Assembly (NCBI GenBank): GCA_964035545.1
Contig: OZ037765.1
Span: 5,267,698 to 5,331,697, forward strand
Direction of reading: 5' to 3'
Length of the DNA: 64,000 nt
Source of the DNA: Bugula neritina
Lineage: Eukaryota; Bryozoa; Gymnolaemata; Cheilostomatida; Bugulidae
Positions 25,501 through 36,914 of this stretch are shown piece after piece. Position 1 is the first letter of the stretch. Every line of letters begins with the position of its first letter. The translations under genes and the position numbers were made by a program. The notes beneath the pieces are model-generated. The model was not told the DNA's origin. It made no database searches and was given only the letters and a program-made list of their open reading frames with translations.

Positions 25501-25640
25501 CCGAAGGCGTGGGTTACACTAATTATAAACCATTTGTTGGCTGTATTATTTCTCTGTCTATAAATGACCTTGACATTCCTATGATGGTGAAAGCAGCTTA
25601 CGGTGAAGACATCCAACAGTGTCTCAGTGCTGGCACGTGA
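16518..25640 (+). CDS. secreted protein with three EGF-laminin G pairs (perlecan domain V/agrin/pikachurin-like)
   Basis: Fourteen exons: 16518-16569, 16835-16981, 17270-17465, 17884-18025, 18885-19080, 20117-20239, 20790-21051, 22146-22303, 22561-22634, 23004-23196, 23908-23983, 24324-24557, 24836-24942, 25492-25640. They give 702 residues with every phase consistent. Residues 1-17 (MVAALMAAIVCCASLIS) are a signal peptide. EGF1 is about 35-64 (CQNGGRCVDG), LG1 about 68-243, EGF2 about 247-284, LG2 about 288-460, EGF3 about 476-513 (CACPLGFTGPMC), LG3 about 516-698. Each LG ends with the usual F.GCI motif (FVGCIRLIKL, FNGCIMQ, FVGCIISLSI). There is no transmembrane segment, no FN3 and no Ig domain, so it is a secreted extracellular-matrix or synaptic protein. 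LG domains of this kind bind dystroglycan, integrins or glycans; the partner here is unknown. The first and eleventh introns use GC-AG borders. Confidence 0.9.
18665..18855. mobile_element. MITE-like element, family 2
   Basis: About 190 bp bounded by long imperfect inverted repeats. The left end begins TTCCAGATAGACAACCCCCA; the right end is the complement of TTCCAGATAGATGACCCCCA. A C-tract at 18719-18732 and an A-rich centre lie inside. It sits in the LamG/EGF intron before the exon at 18885, only about 30 bp from its splice acceptor. No coding capacity. Confidence 0.75.
19855..20116. repeat. 85-bp tandem repeat ending at a splice acceptor
   Basis: The marker GGTAATATTA recurs at 19936, 20021 and 20106, an exact 85-bp spacing. 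The units share ATACATGTATATTTTATATA and ATAAAATATTCTACACATAT. About three units are present. The last, truncated unit supplies the AG used by the exon starting at 20117. Confidence 0.85.
21274..21318. repeat. strong intronic hairpin
   Basis: CCGTGATG and CATCACGG flank a six-base loop GTTTTT. Pairing extends outward through GGC/GTCC-like bases to TATATG/CATATA with a small bulge. It lies in the LamG/EGF intron between the exons at 20790 and 22146. It could be a relic of a palindromic element. Confidence 0.55.
22683..22790. repeat. degenerate tandem repeat around GTTAACATTTAATATATTAT
   Basis: About three to four diverged units near 29 bp long, each with a GTyAACATaTAATATATT core. It starts about 50 bp after the exon ending at 22634. 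Confidence 0.65.
23779..23907. repeat. 59-bp tandem repeat ending at a splice acceptor
   Basis: Two units of TGTATTATGyTATATGTCAT followed by CTTATATCGTGATGTGTTAT occur at about 23779 and 23838. A truncated third, diverged unit (TGTATGTATTGTAG) ends in the AG that splices the exon at 23908. It is unrelated in sequence to the 85-bp repeat in an earlier intron of the same gene. Confidence 0.75.
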
Positions 25641-25907
25641 TCTGGTTGTGTATTCTTCGCTGACTTCTACTAGGTAGACAGCGCGCTGTCTGAGTTACAC
25701 ATGCACACTACAGAAACTTGTAAAGTCAGCAAACATAGTGTGGTAGTCAGTGGCACAAACATACAGGGATAGTCAGTGGTGTATTGCTGCTAGTACGAAC
25801 TTTAAAATGTGTCAACCCATGAGGAACTAAAATTAAAGTTTCTGCTGAGTTTGAATCTAGTAAACATTTTATTTGTTCCTTTATGTTATTTTTTGTTTGG
25901 CTATATT

Positions 25908-25931
25908 AATAAACTCTTCAACTATAATAAA
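25908..25931 (+). terminator. polyadenylation signals of the LamG/EGF gene
   Basis: Two AATAAA hexamers, at 25908-25913 and 25926-25931, lie about 270-290 bp after the TGA stop of the LamG/EGF gene. That is an ordinary 3'-UTR distance. Confidence 0.6.
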
Positions 25932-26229
25932 ATGGTCTGTCTTTAGTCTTAATAATGTAAACAATTCTATGCCAATTGGAATCTGTTAGCACAGCAACAA
26001 CATACAGCTATGGCAGAGCAAATAGTTGAGAACATTTAGATCATTTATTTCGATTATTTCGGAGAAGATTTTGCTTTCTACACAATTACCTGTTACCTGA
26101 TAAATGTAAACTTACTAATGCAACAGGTGCGACCTTTCAAATGCACAAACAATAAGAGAGAGTAAACAGATAACTCTTGTATTGCCACAATTTGTACTAC
26201 AGACTACTAATATGAACTGATAATGACTG

Positions 26230-26272
26230 TTGCCTGGTTTATAACTGTTTTAGGCAGTTCTAAACCAGGCAA
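26230..26272. repeat. perfect 12-bp inverted repeat with a 19-nt loop
   Basis: TTGCCTGGTTTA at 26230-26241 and its exact complement TAAACCAGGCAA at 26261-26272. It lies about 590 bp past the stop of the LamG/EGF gene and beyond its AATAAA signals. It would form a stable stem-loop in either strand's RNA. Confidence 0.7.
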
Positions 26273-27559
26273 GAGCAATTATTTAATTAAGAATAAGTTG
26301 CTTGGAACCAGCAACAACTTTAAAATAAGCAAAGCAAATTATTCCTCACCTATTTCTTCTCTGTCCTGTTTGGGGAGCAAAGTAAATTATTGTCAACTGT
26401 ATACTTAAAATAAGGGTGAAGATCAGGTCTAACCAGACAACCTCCGAATTTGCTCCATGTTATATATTGCTGAGTACATAGTTATATAGTTTTGAAAGTT
26501 TATTAGATACTTTATTACTTTAAAAAGAACCGATTAAAAACAGTTATTTTTAAAAATTGACTCAAACTGGCTAAGAAATACAAGAGTAAGATATAAATCT
26601 AGCTGTCACTATTCTGGAATAAATTGTTCTCTTATTTAGCTGATGCCTATAAATAAAGAATGCCATAAAACCAACAGTATTTTATTTTTTATTACATTGA
26701 AATCATTGATTATGTTGCTATAAAAAGCAATTATGTGGCGATTGTACTAATGCATTGTTAGGTTCCAGAATTATTTAATGCAACAAATATATTCACTAGG
26801 TATATGCAGTATACTGTCCAGTGAGATCAGTTTGCATGGCTGCTAAAAGCTCCTTTGGGTTTTGCTTTCAAGTAACTTCTTAACCTTAAAATATATCTCA
26901 GCATCAGCAAGTACCCAATATTGCACTTGCATTGTCTCCACATGAGCAAATTTCTACCAACTAAAAAAACTTTTTCAACTCAATCGTTCATGAGAATCAG
27001 CAATGTTATTTTTTAGTATTGAGTATCGTTTGCAATTTAAAATATCTCAAAACTTGCAGTCGTAAGCTTTTTACAGATATTTTAATTTGTACTGTAACAA
27101 TTTGTATGTTCGCACACGTCTTATCGTACCTAGTACAATGTTGACAATTGTTGAATGTTTACGTGTATTGTTCATGTGAATGTCAGTTTCGCTGCAGATT
27201 TACTTCCACATGATTTGCCACATCTAAAACCACACTTCCTAAGACAATCAAATCAGCATATGTGTAGTTTAATAGTTCTTGTGGCATGATACAGCTGAAA
27301 CTAGTTAGGCAGGAAACATTGTGCTACCACTTTTTGAAATGGTACACATGATACACACTATTTTTTAATATTCATATTTGTAATTTGATGAACTTTATTA
27401 GTCATACTTTATAAATTTGCTGCCAATTACCAAATTGAAAACTATTATAAAAAAATGAATTATCACTACAATTAAATACAGATCATAATTTTAAAAATTA
27501 GAAAATAATAAATTTAATAACTTATACGCAGTGTTGGTGAAAATTTCAATATTTAAATT

Positions 27560-27565
27560 TTTATT
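27560..27565 (-). terminator. polyadenylation signal of GNPAT
   Basis: TTTATT on the plus strand (AATAAA on the minus strand), about 100 bp after the GNPAT stop codon. Confidence 0.5.
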
Positions 27566-27662
27566 TTACAAAATGAACACATATGATCATATATAATATT
27601 ATATCAATTTTGAAGTGGATCACTGGATGATAGTGCATAGCAAATTGTGTATGAGCGATTAT

Positions 27663-30600
27663 TCATAACTTTGCTTTTAATGAGGAAGTTGAAGCGGATT
27701 GGCGAAGGTTCTCTTCAGGAATATTGGGAAGTTCTGCCAGACAATGCAAATCTCGTATAATCTCACGAACGACGGGTATTCTGGCTGCTACGAATCTCTC
27801 TTCGTTTCTAGTCTGCAACAACATCAAGTGAATTTATTTGTACCACATAATCATCCCAATATGGTTGGCTTTATCTCATTTACACGAATGCAGTAGAAAT
27901 GTAGCCATTTTATTTTCACCAGAAAGCGAGTGTAACATTTTATGTTTATTATTCTATTTATTGACAGCAACTACTGCAAACAGTGTTTAAATACAAATGC
28001 AGTTAGTGAATACCACATTAATTACTTTTAACAGTACATTTTTATTAAATTAGCAACAGAATCAAGTCATTGAAAGCTACCTGGCATAAAGATATTATGT
28101 GCAAAAGAATTCCATGTTATAGGAGAGCACAGGTGTCATTTTGAAGCATTACAGAGAGTCTATGAGGCATTTTTACAGAGTATAAAACACCATGCTGGAT
28201 GAGATGGGCAAACATCAAACTGCATCTAAAAAATCGGTCACTAACCTCGTAGTAGACAGCGTTGAAGTGTTTTAAAGACACGACAGCATTGCTGAGCATA
28301 TCCAGATTGAGCAACTCAAAGTCAGCGAGGAGACCTTCCTTTATAAGACTGAGAATGAAGTACTGAGCAGAGCGTACCAGCTCTTTGGGTCGTACCACTG
28401 TCTCCTTTCCCATACCAATATCTATAGTTGTGTGCACTATATACTCGCATAACATCTACAAGCATATATTTATTTATATATAATATATTTCATGATAAAC
28501 AAGAAATGAAAATTCCCCAACATCACATATGCATATAAGCATAAAAACACATAAAGCTCAGAAATACATAAAACATTATAATTTCGAAATTATACTTTTT
28601 ATCTGGGCTTATAATGTTTTAGTTTTCTATAAAAAAAAATTGAAAACCGAGCCATTATAGTACACAGTGCAACACTCACCCAATACCCACAGACGAAAGG
28701 CATGAGCATGTTACTGAGGAACGTAGTAAACCTAGTAACACTCTCTGTAAGCATGATGGATCCTTCGTAGTCAACTATGACATCACCAGTATGTGTGAGC
28801 ACTTGCAGAGCATTGTCAAATATCTATATAGACATAAAACATGAACCTTTCAAAGCATGCTTTAGACCACGCTGAATAGCTTACTAAATTATACAACCTA
28901 TTTATTCATGTTCATTATAAGATAACTTAACTACTTATCTAAATTTCGTTTGAGAGCATTCACAATCAATTCCATTCTATTAAAATCATGTTAAAAATGT
29001 ACTTTTTTATAATAAAAACACAAGTATTTCTCACTTGAGATACAGACTTGTGGTCCAAGACAAACTCTTTGGCAAATAACTGGACAGCAAATGTAAACAG
29101 TCTCAGCGTTTCGCCTAAAAGTAAAAGTGAAATTATATGATATAATTATTATGTTCCATATCTACACACACAATAATAGTAGTATGGCAGGGCAACATGG
29201 TGACATTTTGAATTTGATAAAAGGTTACTGTATACGATGTATACGCTGTTTGCAATGTTGATTATTAAATTATTGGGACAAAAATAGAAAGCAAACCGAG
29301 AAATGACCGTGAGTAAAATATTACTAAGAGCATGTGCAGAGTTGCACACACATGGTACAAGTTCAAAAGAGGAGATAATTTCAAAATATAGTTGCATTCT
29401 CTGACTATTCTTCAACATTTCTAAATATTAAATATAGTTGTAATAAAAATCTTCAATTAAAACAACCCAATATATTTATTCCTTGACCAAAGTTAAATAT
29501 TAATTACTTCATCTAAAATAGTGAAAATCACGAGAATAACTGCATACATGAAGATCCATCAATTTTTCTGTTGCATCAGCTGGAGTCAAATTGCATAAAG
29601 ATGTGGAAAGAGGAATCAGTACAGAATGTGGCTAACCTCTGGGTAGAACTTGCAGAGTCTTGCTAGCCTTGAGTATGATCATGGAGAGGATGCTATACGG
29701 CACAAACACGTGTATCAGCTGATTCCTATAGATGACGAGCACCATGTGAGTGGCAGCGTCAGCGAGGGCATCCCCTGCGATGTGCTTAGACTTTGCCAGC
29801 CTGTCCCCGTGCTCTACGGCAGCTATAGTTACATAGTCATCTTTCAGGTTTACATAATGCCGGTGAGAAGCGATACAGGAGAGAATAACTTCTTCATCCG
29901 TCATGCCACCTAGAAATATTAGAGGAGGTGAGATTTTTCAAAACATGTTTACGTACTGTGGGCTTAATAACATATAATTTACCAGCATGATACGACTTAA
30001 ATTACAATGTGGATTCAAATTATAACACAAATAGTGTTGTGTTGTTACTTTGTTGTTTTATGTAAAGGCACTGAGACACATCGACCAATCAGTGACTAGT
30101 AAGGAGCCAGTCTCTGTGCACATGCTCAGATGGTAGTTTGCTACTCTTTATAAAAAGGCAGCAACTAGTCTTCTACATAAATGCTGATAATGAAATGTAC
30201 TACAAGGGTCCCCTGCTGCTGATAAAATGGGGCCTCATACTTTAGCAATAAAGACAACTAGCATTTGTAAAGGCAAAATTTCCTTAAGGGCGTCTGTCAG
30301 TCAGCATCTGAAATCTACACCCTCTACATATTTTCTCCAGACTGTGCTACCCTCCCCCCTACTCTTCTACGTGCTGTTGAAGAATGCACTTCTTAACCCC
30401 TCACTTACTCCAAACCCTATATTAGGTCTCCATTTGAACAGAACCGCTGAAGGTTTATTACCAAAAGCAACCCTACTGGGATTCAAACTCACAGAAGCAT
30501 TGGCTTTCCCAAATACATAACCTGGACGCAATGTAATGTGACGTAGCAGATGGATATCAACTAACCTGGCCAGTCTATATAAGCTCCTACACTGTTAGCA

Positions 30601-33600
30601 TGACTTTTCAACCAGCGTATCGTCTCAGTGAGTTCAGACACGACTATACCCTGCTGATTCTGCAGCAATACTGTAGCTATCAAACACCACACCGACAGCA
30701 CCATGTTCTTCTGCTGCTGCCACACTATTGCATAACCGATGTCTTCTACCAGAGCCTCTTCTCTTTCGGTAATATTGATGAGAAACCTACAAAGACACTT
30801 TGTTTTGGTAACACATAATACTTGATATCCCATGTCTGTAGGCGAACAAATGCATAGTCTACTTTCCAAATAGCAAGACGAGAGCTTTAGACTAAGAACC
30901 AAAATATTTTGAGCGAAAAAAATATAATTCCTGTGACCGTCAAGCTATCATGAATTTCATCAAGAATAAAATATTAAATGACACATAATGTTATGCATAT
31001 AATTTAGTAATTCTTCTCTCAGTTGAACCATTAAATGTTTATTTTAAAGATGGTCCAAAAAATAGAAAAACCAACAGAAAAGTTGACATCAGAATGAAGT
31101 TTTCACTATACGTTTGTCACTGTGACAACTCCTCAAAGATAGAATATATAAAACCATCACCAATAGTTTAATCCCCAAGTTTACAAAGTTGTCTTGGTCA
31201 CTATTGATAAGTTTACAATACCATCAATTGTTAAAGTTGCCTTGTTTGCCATAGCCATTGTTTGCTGATGCAACTCAACATTTCAAATTCCCCTACTTAC
31301 AAAATCAACCACAATCTTAAGCCAAGACTTCAAAACTGGTAGATTTCATACTTTCCGACGGTCAGAACACTTTTTTTCAGATACTTATACAGGAATTAGA
31401 AAGCAATAAAAATATCCCTAGATATATATAGCTTATATTTTTCATGTTACTACAGCTAGAAACTTACCGTGGTTCAAGGTTGTGTAGAGGCCGATGAATT
31501 TTCCCAGTGGACATCTGTCTCACACTGATAGGGGGACAAATGTTGATGTGAATGCTACCTGCAATGGTTACTACATTTTACACACCAGTAACGTGACGGT
31601 GATGTGGTTCTACACACCAGGTGATGTGAGGCATAAGAATGAAGTAGTCTTCTTTCCACAGATTGTTATGATGCACAGGCTATTTGGCAAACCAGTCCCA
31701 ATTCTCGGACTAGGACAAACGTGATAGGAAAGAAAAGTAGAAGCATATATATCAACGTACTACATGGTCAGTGAGCTAGTTGACAAAAAACATTTTATAT
31801 ATATAGTAGTTGTTGGATTTTGAAAACTACTTTCGTCTACCATACTGGGTGAAAGCAGTCACACAAACTTCATAGAGGACAACTCTCGAACAGCATATAG
31901 CATGTCAAACTGAGAATTTACTGTCTATTCTAAGCTAAGGTACACCGTGTAATACACCAAGTTTAGGTAGTGTACGTTATCAGAACTGCTCTAAACAGAA
32001 AAAACTGCTAATAATTAAAAACTAAGAGCAAACTAAAAGCTCACCATAGTTTTCATTGAGTATGCTAAAGACTTTAAATAGTTTAGACGTGGATTCTTTG
32101 GGTTTAGGAATGCCGAGCAGTTCTTGAGCAAAGAGGTTTTCTTCCAGCACCCTGTCATAGCTGATACTGATGGGCACTATCATGATGTCCGGCACCAGTC
32201 CTTTGAAATATGCCTCCAGTGAGCCGGCTAGCATGCCTACAGTAACCATGTGGTATCTATAACATCCACCTGGTGGTAATGGTGAGCATATGCTGCCATT
32301 CCTATGTACTTAACACAGGTTGTTCAGCCAATCACAGTCCTTTTAACAGTGAAATCCAATGAGTGATTGGCTTTCATAGCCATTGTTTCACAGTGCCTTC
32401 AATGCATGAGAGACTAGTGAATATTGTGTAGTATTGATAGCTGACAGAAGCTTTATATGCACACACTGGTAATAATTTTGGTAACACCATTAATGTAAAA
32501 AGTACATTTCATTACTTGAAATATATTAAGACAGTAGACATGCTAAAACCTGCAGTGTGCCAACAAACAGAAACCACATATGACTTGAGTGCAAAAAAAG
32601 GCCATCAAACTATATGATCCAAAATACAATTAACTTCTAAACTTACAAATAACTTAATAATGTTATTGAATCTACTCCAAATTAAACAACAAGCTCTTTT
32701 ACATAATAAAATTACATACCTAATTTTGGTGCATAAGACTTTTGGGTTCTGCTGCGAGTGCCTTCTACAAAGAACTCGATAGGGTGATCTCCATTGTACA
32801 GCTGCGTCTGCACGTATTCAGTGAAGATAGACCAGTATAGCCTATCAGACCTGAATGACCTCTTGATGTAGAACGCCCCGCTATTCCGTAACATTGCGCC
32901 TATCAGAAACATGTCCTTGAAATCCTGGGCCGCTACTATGGCCGGTAAAGGCAGATCGTAATTGAAACATAAAATTGAAAATATTAGAAAATCGAAATAA
33001 CTTCTATGACTAGGTACGAGTAGAACGGGATACTCCTGCACCAACTCGTTAATTTGCGAGAGTCCCTGGACATTAACATAAATGTGGTCGTGCAGACGTT
33101 TGAGAATTTTGATGAGAGAATAGCCTAAGATTCTAACTGATGTCATGCTAAATCGATGTGCCATTTCTAACAATATTTGCTCAGCTTCTTTCGCGACATT
33201 TTCTTCAGACCGCTTAGTTTCTCTGCTAATCTACAATAAAAGTATAGATTCACAACCTTCTAACACTAACTTATGCACTTCACAATTATGGATTTACATT
33301 TGGTGGTTCAGACCTAGAGTAGTTTTACTTGAACTTGAATCCTTCAGCCATTAATGTCAAATATGATTACAATAAATTGGCGCTAAATTTTAAGCATAAA
33401 CTTATTAGCTCACACATGCTACATGTATACATCTGGCCCAACTAGGATAGTAAAAGTAAAATATGAAGGTTTATTAGTATATATTATTTTAAACTAACCA
33501 GCTCTATTCTTAGCCTAATATCAATTATGATGGACTAAGTAATGACACTATTACAAGTATATAAGTTTAACACGTAGGTTTACAATCAATGCAAAAAGTT

Positions 33601-34024
33601 TTGAGGAAAATATGTCTATTTAATTACTTTTATGACAGCCTAGATAAACAAGTTTATTTTGATTTGATTATGAGAATCATATTGTTACATATTAACCATA
33701 TCTTGAAATATACCATTACCTGCACAAAATATTAGAGTTGTTAAATAATAATTTTGATTATAGTTAAAAATACTAAACCTTTTCAATGGTGTGTGAAACC
33801 CTGTCACTGTGCAGGACATCTTTATTTAATTGTTCATATCCTCTTTCGTGTTTGTATTTGTAGATTGGAGTCCTGACTTTTTTCATTACCCATGCCAAGT
33901 CATTGAATTGTTTTCGCCGAGGAGCCAGCATATCAATGTAGCCATCCTTGAATGTTTCGTCTACAGTTGCTGGTTCTACGTTGCTTCTTATCCAAGCACC
34001 AGAGTGATCAGTTGAAGAAGCCAT
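27663..34024 (-). CDS. GNPAT: dihydroxyacetone phosphate acyltransferase (peroxisomal)
   Basis: Catalyses the first step of ether lipid (plasmalogen) synthesis, acylating dihydroxyacetone phosphate in peroxisomes. Ten exons in transcript order: 34024-33779, 33230-32720, 32236-32045, 31558-31468, 30786-30566, 29909-29637, 29114-29035, 28823-28680, 28455-28246, 27812-27663. They give 705 residues (human about 680), all phases consistent. The PlsC acyltransferase domain spans roughly residues 120-330. The catalytic HX4D motif is HRSYFD at 157-162, and the substrate motif EGTRSR is at 238-243. VPISISYD and ELLGIPKPKES match GNPAT rather than mitochondrial GPATs, as does NMVLSVW further on. The protein ends in AKL, a PTS1 peroxisomal targeting signal, as in the human enzyme. 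It is head-to-head with the PP2C gene, with a retrotransposon remnant starting about 180 bp upstream of the ATG. Confidence 0.96.
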
Positions 34025-34207
34025 GTTTATGCTGATGTTGAACTAAAGATATTGAAAAAAAACACATTACTGTAACACTGAATGTGAGTTTGACTGAGTC
34101 TAATTTTAGGGAAAAGAGCGAGTCTCATTAATGATTAATGTTCACACTCACAGTTAATATTATGGCGACACTCATACAGCTAAATAGTAAATGAGTAAAC
34201 TTAGTAG

Positions 34208-35917
34208 TTGGCAACTTTTCTTGTGGATAAAATATGTGGCCCACTCGCACGAGGAAACTCGAAGCCCTTCTACCGTCACCTGAGAAACACAAGAATGCAG
34301 TGTCCTCCACCAATGAGCCTCCAAACAAACGGCCAATCCTCGGATGACCCCAGTGAGTGTGCAAACATGTTGAATAATTTCTTCCAGCAGCAATTTTGTC
34401 AAGATCACTGTATTGATGGTATCCCGCCATTGGAGTCTCCCGGTGAAAAAATAGAGATATCGGAAGATGGTGTTGCTAAGCTGATTATCTCGCTAGGAAA
34501 TGGTAAGTCTCCAGGACCGGATGGGATCCGGAAACCAGACCTCATGATAGATATACATACCACCGCTGAGTGTCTCAGCCACATATATCGAGCCTCCATA
34601 AAATATGGCCGATTGCCTTACCAATGGAAACTGGCAAATGTGACCCCAATTCACAAAGGAGGAGAGGCTAACCAAGTGTTCAATTACAGGCCTATTTCCC
34701 TAACATCAATACCATGTAAGATTCTTGAACATATTGTCCTTCATCACCTCAACAAAAAACTGGATATCTTCCTTCACCATCGGCAACATGGGTTCCGGAA
34801 AGGTATGTCCTGCGAGACCCAACTATGTGCCACTTACCATGATCTGGCTAAATCAATGGAACAGAACAAAATTACACATGCCCTTATCTTAGACTTTAAA
34901 AAGGCTTTTGACAAAGTACCACATAGCTTGCTACTGCAGAAACTGAGAGCTATTCCTGATTTAGACCCCTCCCTTTTAAACTGGATTCAAGACTTTCTGA
35001 CAGGGCGAAAACAGAGAGTAGTTCTAAAGAATCAAATGTCGAGTGTGTGCGATGTGACATCCGGAGTACCCCAAGGCTCAGTCCTAGGGCCTACACTCTT
35101 CCTTGTATATATCAACGATCTACCAGATGTAGTAACTTGTAACGTTAGCCTTTATGCAGATGATACCCTCTTATATCAGGAAGTCAACTGCTACGAGGAA
35201 TCGGTGGAATTTCAAAAAAACATTGATGCTGTACAAGCATGGTCGCAGAAATGGAAAATGCCATTCAACACATCTAAATGCCATGCAATAGCATTCAACA
35301 AAAGAAGCCAAACACCCGCGTATAAACTAGGTGATGCTGACATACCTTGGACAGACAAGACTCGCTATCTTGGTATCGCGCTCTAGCAAGATCTAAAGTT
35401 TGACCAACACATCGCTCAAAAAACCAGCAAAGCAACCAAAATTCTTGGGGCTATAAAATACACACTACACTCTGCACCTACCAAAAGCCGATTATTGGCA
35501 TACACTAGCCTGTGTCGACCGATACTGGAGTATGGGGACACTCTATGGGATCCCACCAGTAAACAGACCATTGAATTCATAGAAAGTGTTCAACGGAAAG
35601 CTGTCCGCTTCATAAGTACTGTTAAAGGACGGGAAAGTGTCACTGAAGCCAGAAATCTTCTTGAACTGGTACCACTAGAATCCAGAAGACGAAACCATCG
35701 AATGACATTACTACACAAAATTCTAGAAAATGAAACCAGCAATAATACTTTATCTTCTAATTATGATGAGATCGTCAACAACCGCTTAAATACAACTATG
35801 ACCACTAGAGCTGCGAGCAGAGGACAGTTAACATCAATATCTGCAAAGACTAGTGTCTACCACAACAGCTTCCTTTCCCGAACAGTACGGGACTTGAGAA
35901 TAAATGTTCATGAATAA
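34208..35917 (+). mobile_element. 5'-truncated non-LTR retrotransposon remnant (CR1/L2-like), reverse transcriptase
   Basis: The frame encodes the C-terminal part of an ORF2. Reverse transcriptase motifs appear in order: FNYRPISLTSIPCKILE, the catalytic ALILDFKKAFDKVPH, SGVPQGSVLGPTLFLVYIND, and the YADD box at 35153-35164. After an in-frame TAG at 35384-35386, the same frame continues with thumb and C-terminal sequence (LEYGDTLWDPTSKQ, ESVQRKAVRFI) to a stop at 35917. The endonuclease domain is missing, so the copy is 5'-truncated, with a stop just upstream at 34205. Truncation plus the nonsense codon make it inactive. GC content is above that of the surroundings. The RT style points to the CR1/L2 group within the Jockey superfamily; clade assignment is tentative. 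I saw no clear target-site duplication. Confidence 0.88.
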
Positions 35918-36029
35918 TTAGAAAAAAAATCAGTGATATGCTGATTCACTGCCTACCCACTGTAACACACTGTTATAAACGAGGCATTTAACTTACACAT
36001 TTTTGTGATATCTAAATGTTCTATCGACA

Positions 36030-36480
36030 CAGAGTGAGTACAGAGTGAGTACTCACTGCTTAGTAATAGTTTAGTAATAGTTATAGTAAGTTAGTTACTT
36101 ACTCTTAGTCAAGTCCTAAAGAGTAGAGTTAAACACTTAAATTTAAAATGACTTAAAATGAAATTAAGACTCGGCGACTCCAAGTCCAACATTAGGTCTT
36201 GCAGCTTGAGTACAGGCTTGGCAAATTATAAAGTTCATGTCAAAGCTAAGCCTAAGGCTAATGTCAACAAAGTTGAACAATCACAATTTCACTTGACAAT
36301 AAGCATCCCAAAGACAATCATAATATGAATCCGAGTGAGAATCAGAATGAGAATGTCAATTTCGAACACTCAATTAGTGTTACACTTACACGTAGTCTAA
36401 GTCTTACAGTTAGTGTTACAGTCGAAGGCGAATGCCGGAATCAGAATCAGAATGGTATTCCCGTATTGGTAGTAACTAAT
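36030..36480. repeat. degenerate ACTA/TAGT and AGTGTTAC low-complexity array
   Basis: Blocks such as GAGTGAGTACTCACTGCTTA, TAGTAATAGTTTAGTAATAG and AGTGTTACACTTAC alternate with their complements. Same style as the array at 12140-12600. It lies upstream of the phosphatase gene. Confidence 0.7.
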
Positions 36481-36914
36481 ATAAAATTAAATATGACTGT
36501 TTTAAAGTTTAAACTATCACTGGTGACAATCGTTTGTGCTTTTTTAGCTTCGAGCACTAATAATTGTTTTATTTGCTGTTGTGGTCATTTTCGGTACCAC
36601 TACCAGCATTAAAATAGTACGATAATGAAATAAAAAAAAATCACGCCACTCAAAGAAAAAGTGGGCATGGCAATATCCGACCTAATTTTGAGGAACTATA
36701 GGAAAGAGGACTCCAAACATCAAAGAACAAAATTAGTGACCAATTGGTGATTACTTGGCAACCTTACAATGCCTGTATCGTACCAATCAAAATCTCTCTA
36801 ACAAGAGATCTTGTAATTACACCTTCCAAAAAGGGAGGGAATCAACCAAATTTACGATTTTCTCAAGGTTTAAAATGACTTTTATTTGAGTCTCAGCCAG
36901 CAACTATTTCAATA

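Larger units (their letters stand above)
25641..27662. other. spacer between convergent LamG/EGF and GNPAT genes
   Basis: Holds the 3' UTR of the plus-strand gene, a perfect 12-bp inverted repeat at 26230-26272, and the GNPAT 3' UTR at its right end. No exon or RNA gene is recognisable in the rest, which is plain AT-rich sequence. Confidence 0.55.
34025..36914. other. divergent promoter region between GNPAT and PPM1D-like genes
   Basis: About 2.9 kb between two start codons pointing away from each other. More than half is the retrotransposon remnant (34208-35917). ACTA/TAGT arrays fill 36030-36480. The 180 bp next to GNPAT and roughly 400 bp next to the phosphatase gene are the only unique-looking stretches left for promoters. 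Confidence 0.6.

Noticed and set aside
29650-29913. Plus-strand open frame of 87 codons
   Set aside because: Shadow of the GNPAT exon at 29637-29909 on the minus strand.
30227-30520. Plus-strand open frame of 97 codons in a GNPAT intron, with a B-box-like GGTTTGAATCCC on the minus strand nearby
   Set aside because: No recognisable protein and no matching A box; intronic, possibly an old repeat, but too weak to call.
34128-34675. Several minus-strand open frames opposite the retrotransposon
   Set aside because: Antisense shadows of the reverse transcriptase frame, with no domain or exon continuation.
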